From positions 1 through 16,542 of the forward strand of contig JBCCSZ010000169.1 in assembly GCA_039199225.1 (NCBI GenBank): 16,542 nt of DNA, given 5' to 3'. The stretch comes from JBCCSZ01 sp039199225. Its GTDB lineage: Bacteria > Bacteroidota > Bacteroidia > Chitinophagales > Saprospiraceae. Shown piece by piece: positions 14,541-16,542 of the stretch (the stretch's first letter is position 1; each line of letters begins with the position of its first letter). The translations under genes and the position numbers were made by a program. A model generated the notes under the pieces. The model saw only the letters and a program-made list of their open reading frames with translations. It did no database searches and was not told the DNA's origin.

Positions 14541-14588
14541 TGTCAATAGAATAGATGAAATTTAAACAATCGCTCGAATAGAGCTGCT

Positions 14589-14620
14589 CAAAGATACTGC
14601 TTAAAATCCGATTATTCAAA
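14589..14620 (-). promoter_or_regulatory. Promoter of pdhA
   Basis: On the minus strand, TTTG (CAAA at 14617-14620), a 20-bp spacer and TAtcTTTG (CAAAGATA at 14589-14596) match the Bacteroidota consensus exactly. It predicts a leader of roughly 70 nt. The recF promoter faces away in the same divergent region. Confidence 0.7.
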
Positions 14621-14655
14621 GTTAGAGGACACAATCAGGTAGGCCACTTTGCGTT

Positions 14656-14685
14656 TTTGTTTGTCCGGGAAATCCGGTACTTTTG
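14656..14685 (+). promoter_or_regulatory. Promoter of recF
   Basis: TTTG 14656-14659, an 18-bp spacer and TActTTTG 14678-14685 match the Bacteroidota consensus. Transcription should begin near 14690, so the in-frame TTG at 14683, which lies inside the -7 box, cannot be the translation start. Confidence 0.65.
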
Positions 14686-14706
14686 GCCGTCACAAAACAC
14701 ATTTCC

Positions 14707-15819
14707 TTGCATCTGCAGCGTATATCACTGACCAATTTCAAGAACTACGAATTCCAGCACCTGGATTTTTGTCAGAAGCTCAATGCTTTTGTCGGCCAAA
14801 ACGGTATGGGAAAAACCAATATGCTGGATGCTATTTATTACGCCTGCATGTGTAAAAGTCACTTTGGTATCAACGATCGAGACCTGGTGCGGCATGGGAC
14901 GGATTTTTTCAGATTGGACGCTATGCTTCAGCTGAATGATAAAAAGGAGCGCATTGTGGCCAAGGTTATTCCACGGCAAAAAAAGGTCTTCGAACGCAAT
15001 GATGTGCCTTACAAGAGATTGATGGAACACATTGGTCTATTCCCGATCGTGATGATTGTGCCGGACGATACTCGTTTGGCCACCGATGGTAGCGAGGAGC
15101 GGCGTCGATTCATCGACAATACCCTTTCGCAATTGAACCGTGGCTACCTAGAGCAGTTGGTTGTGTACAATCGCCTCTTGCGCCAACGAAACAGCCTACT
15201 CAAGCAAATGGGTGCTGAAGGGCGTTCGGACGACCCGCTGTTGCAAGCCTATGATGCACGCATCTGTGAGCCTGCCCGCTCGATACATCAAACGCGTAAG
15301 GCTTTTGTAGAGGCTTTTATGCCCATTTTTCAAGCTTGTTACCAAAAGATTTCCAACGATCAGGAAAAAGTGGATTGCCGCTACCACTCGCAGTTGCACG
15401 ATGCCCGCATGAGTGATTTGTTGTTGCAAAATGCCGAAAAAGACCGCATCCTGCAACGGAGTACTTGTGGGATTCACAAAGACGATCTCGTATTCAGCAT
15501 CCGAGGCTACCCACTCAAGCGATTTGCTTCGCAAGGGCAATTGAAAACCTTCGTGCTTTCTCTGAAATTGGCCCAATACGAATGGATGCGCCGCGAAAAA
15601 AAAGACAATCCGATCTTGCTGTTGGACGATATTTTCGACAAATTGGATCGGCAGCGCGTCCGCCAATTGATACAGATGCTGACCGAACGGCAATTTGGCC
15701 AGGTATTCATCACCGATACGCACGAAAGCCGCCTGGAAGATATTTTGAAGGGCTCTGGTTCAGACTATCGAAAATTTCAAGTTGTCGAAGGCACGGTTAC
15801 TGCTGCGCCTGTTTCCTGA
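14707..15819 (+). CDS. recF: DNA replication/repair protein RecF, TTG start
   Basis: A 370-residue SMC-like ATPase that helps load RecA at gaps (RecFOR pathway). From the proposed start: HLQRISLTNFKNYEF (2-16) is the family N-terminus, GQNGMGKT (30-37) the Walker A, SQGQLK near 275 the ABC signature, ILLLDDIFDKLD (303-314) the Walker B, and DTH near 327 the switch His. The length equals typical RecF. The frame has no ATG near the N-terminus. TTG 14683 overlaps the -7 box, so TTG 14707 is chosen: it gives the normal family start and a 5' leader of about 17 nt. A dciA gene follows after 42 bp. dnaA, dnaN and gyrB are not adjacent, as is common in this phylum. Confidence 0.92.
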   Translation: MHLQRISLTNFKNYEFQHLDFCQKLNAFVGQNGMGKTNMLDAIYYACMCKSHFGINDRDLVRHGTDFFRLDAMLQLNDKKERIVAKVIPRQKKVFERNDVPYKRLMEHIGLFPIVMIVPDDTRLATDGSEERRRFIDNTLSQLNRGYLEQLVVYNRLLRQRNSLLKQMGAEGRSDDPLLQAYDARICEPARSIHQTRKAFVEAFMPIFQACYQKISNDQEKVDCRYHSQLHDARMSDLLLQNAEKDRILQRSTCGIHKDDLVFSIRGYPLKRFASQGQLKTFVLSLKLAQYEWMRREKKDNPILLLDDIFDKLDRQRVRQLIQMLTERQFGQVFITDTHESRLEDILKGSGSDYRKFQVVEGTVTAAPVS

Positions 15820-15861
15820 AACCGCATTTACACATCCTAACACCTGGACAAAAAGAAGCGC

Positions 15862-16152
15862 ATGAAGCAGCAAAATGATCAAAAACTCAATGAGGTACTG
15901 AAGGCTTTTGTCAATAAAAGTCGCTTCAAAGGTAAATTACATCAGGTCAAACTTGAGCAGATTTGGGCAGAGCAAATGGGGCCTTCCATCGCCGGCTACA
16001 CCAAACAGCTGTACTTGCGGGCGCAGAAGCTGTACATCACCATCGAATCGGCACCGCTCAAACAAGAATTGAGCTACAGCAAAGGGAAAATCCTGTCTCT
16101 ACTCAACGAACAATTGGGGGAGGAATACATCAAAGAGGTGATCATCCGTTGA
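15862..16152 (+). CDS. dciA: DUF721/DciA-family protein
   Basis: A 96-residue protein of the DUF721 (DciA-like) family. DciA proteins interact with the replicative helicase DnaB and are thought to load it in bacteria that lack DnaC or DnaI. Visible: a Lys-rich start (MKQQNDQKLNEVLKAFVNKS), the helix IWAEQMGPSIAGYTKQLYLR (about 34-53), then strands LYITIESAPLKQELSYSKGKIL and the tail EEYIKEVIIR. This is the usual DUF721 KH-like fold and length for Bacteroidota. It lies 42 bp after recF on the same strand and ends before a strong terminator, so recF-dciA is likely one operon. The helicase-loader role is known for relatives and inferred here. Confidence 0.88.
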   Translation: MKQQNDQKLNEVLKAFVNKSRFKGKLHQVKLEQIWAEQMGPSIAGYTKQLYLRAQKLYITIESAPLKQELSYSKGKILSLLNEQLGEEYIKEVIIR

Positions 16153-16170
16153 TCGATTGCTAGTGGTGGA

Positions 16171-16214
16171 ATAAAAAATCCCGGATCGTGGCTTTACGAT
16201 CCGGGATTTTTTAT
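16171..16214. terminator. Bidirectional rho-independent terminator
   Basis: A perfect 19-bp inverted repeat, 16171-16189 with 16196-16214, has a GC core (ATCCCGGATCGT with ACGATCCGGGAT), a 6-nt loop (GGCTTT) and runs of six A and six T at the outer ends. It therefore ends transcription in both directions: recF-dciA from the left and the S8 protease gene from the right. Confidence 0.95.
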
Positions 16215-16238
16215 GTGTACAATCAATGTGTCAGTGTC

Positions 16239-16542
16239 TTAGGGCGTTGCAGCGTCCTTGGACTTAGACTTTTTGACCTTCTTCTTTCCTTTGGTTTTTG
16301 TCGCCATCTCCACGGCTTTGTAAGCATTCAAGGTTCCTCCGGATGTACTCAACTCACTGAATTTGACTTGCTCATCCGTTCCAGGCTTTGCGACCATATC
16401 GTTGCTCTTATCAGAAGAACTTTCGATGATTTCTTTGACTTGTACGGCGGTGAGTGTCGGGAAATAAGAACGCAAAAGCGCCGCTACGCCTGCCACCATT
16501 GGAGAAGCCATACTCGTACCTGGGTAGCTGTCGTATTGATCA
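16239..16542 (-). CDS. S8 subtilase, C-terminal end (partial)
   Basis: The last 100 residues of a subtilisin-like serine protease; the 5' part lies beyond the right edge. The catalytic-serine motif GTSMASPMVAGVAALL is intact near the edge, so the active-site Ser is present, and the Asp and His must lie outside the window. It is followed by YFPTLTAVQVKEIIESSS, the normal helix after the Ser motif, and by GGTLNAYKAVEMA, a typical end of the S8 catalytic domain. The protein then ends in a short Lys-rich tail (KTKGKKKVKKSKSKDAATP) and has no T9SS sorting domain. An internal ATG at 16511 is not the start, because the frame continues upstream through YDSYPGTS. It shares the bidirectional terminator with dciA. 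Confidence 0.9.
   Translation of the reverse strand, partial: DQYDSYPGTSMASPMVAGVAALLRSYFPTLTAVQVKEIIESSSDKSNDMVAKPGTDEQVKFSELSTSGGTLNAYKAVEMATKTKGKKKVKKSKSKDAATP

Noticed and set aside
1..16542. CRISPR arrays, insertion sequences, tRNA or rRNA genes, phage genes, toxin-antitoxin or defence systems
   Set aside because: None was seen. No regular repeat-spacer pattern, transposase, integrase or cloverleaf-like sequence was noticed, and the gene content is housekeeping and envelope-related.

Overview
The window comes from a member of the Bacteroidota, probably a Saprospiria-like or Chitinophagia-like lineage; the genus cannot be fixed from the sequence alone. Three things support this. One large secreted protein ends in a type IX secretion (Por) sorting domain. 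Upstream regions carry the Bacteroidota -33/-7 promoter signature (TTTG, about 20 bp, TAnnTTTG) and almost no Shine-Dalgarno sequences. RecF, a DUF721/DciA protein, a membrane-anchored TPR protein and RibH also lie within about 4 kb, a grouping I recall from this phylum.

Layout, left to right. Positions 1-84 hold the last codons of an unrecognised plus-strand gene. Positions 111-257 hold a degenerate heptad repeat that runs into the end of a minus-strand YjjG-type HAD nucleotidase (240-935). A divergent promoter region separates this from a plus-strand pair, a GT4-like glycosyltransferase and a YbhN/LPG-synthase-type membrane protein (1027-3260). Next comes a highly structured leader (about 3280-3430) and a LysC-type aspartate kinase (3468-4820). 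The kinase overlaps, tail to tail, an NhaC-family antiporter with an added periplasmic N-terminal domain (4786-6819, minus). Divergent from that is a 755-residue FG-GAP/VCBS protein with a T9SS signal (6887-9154), followed by an SRPBCC protein (9173-9655). A minus-strand group follows: YggS/PLPBP, a solo B3/4-domain protein and a small outer-membrane beta-barrel, the last two coupled by TAATG. After a 341-bp gene-poor gap come ribH, a TPR protein and pdhA (minus, pdhA with its own terminator). The right end has recF and dciA (plus), a strong bidirectional terminator, and the C-terminal end of an S8 subtilase (minus, cut by the window edge).

Most of the window is ordinary housekeeping and cell-envelope content. 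The most interesting element is the leader of the aspartate kinase. It combines a possible 25-codon leader ORF rich in Lys codons (4 of 25, plus Thr-Thr and Ile) with RNA segments that can pair in the mutually exclusive 1:2, 2:3 and 3:4 arrangement of a classical attenuator. It sits directly upstream of a kinase that keeps the sequence block around the lysine-binding site of E. coli LysC. I propose it as a candidate lysine (or aspartate-family) attenuator. It is inferred from base pairing by eye and is untested. Several start codons were moved inward, or to TTG, on the basis of family alignment, signal peptides and promoter position.
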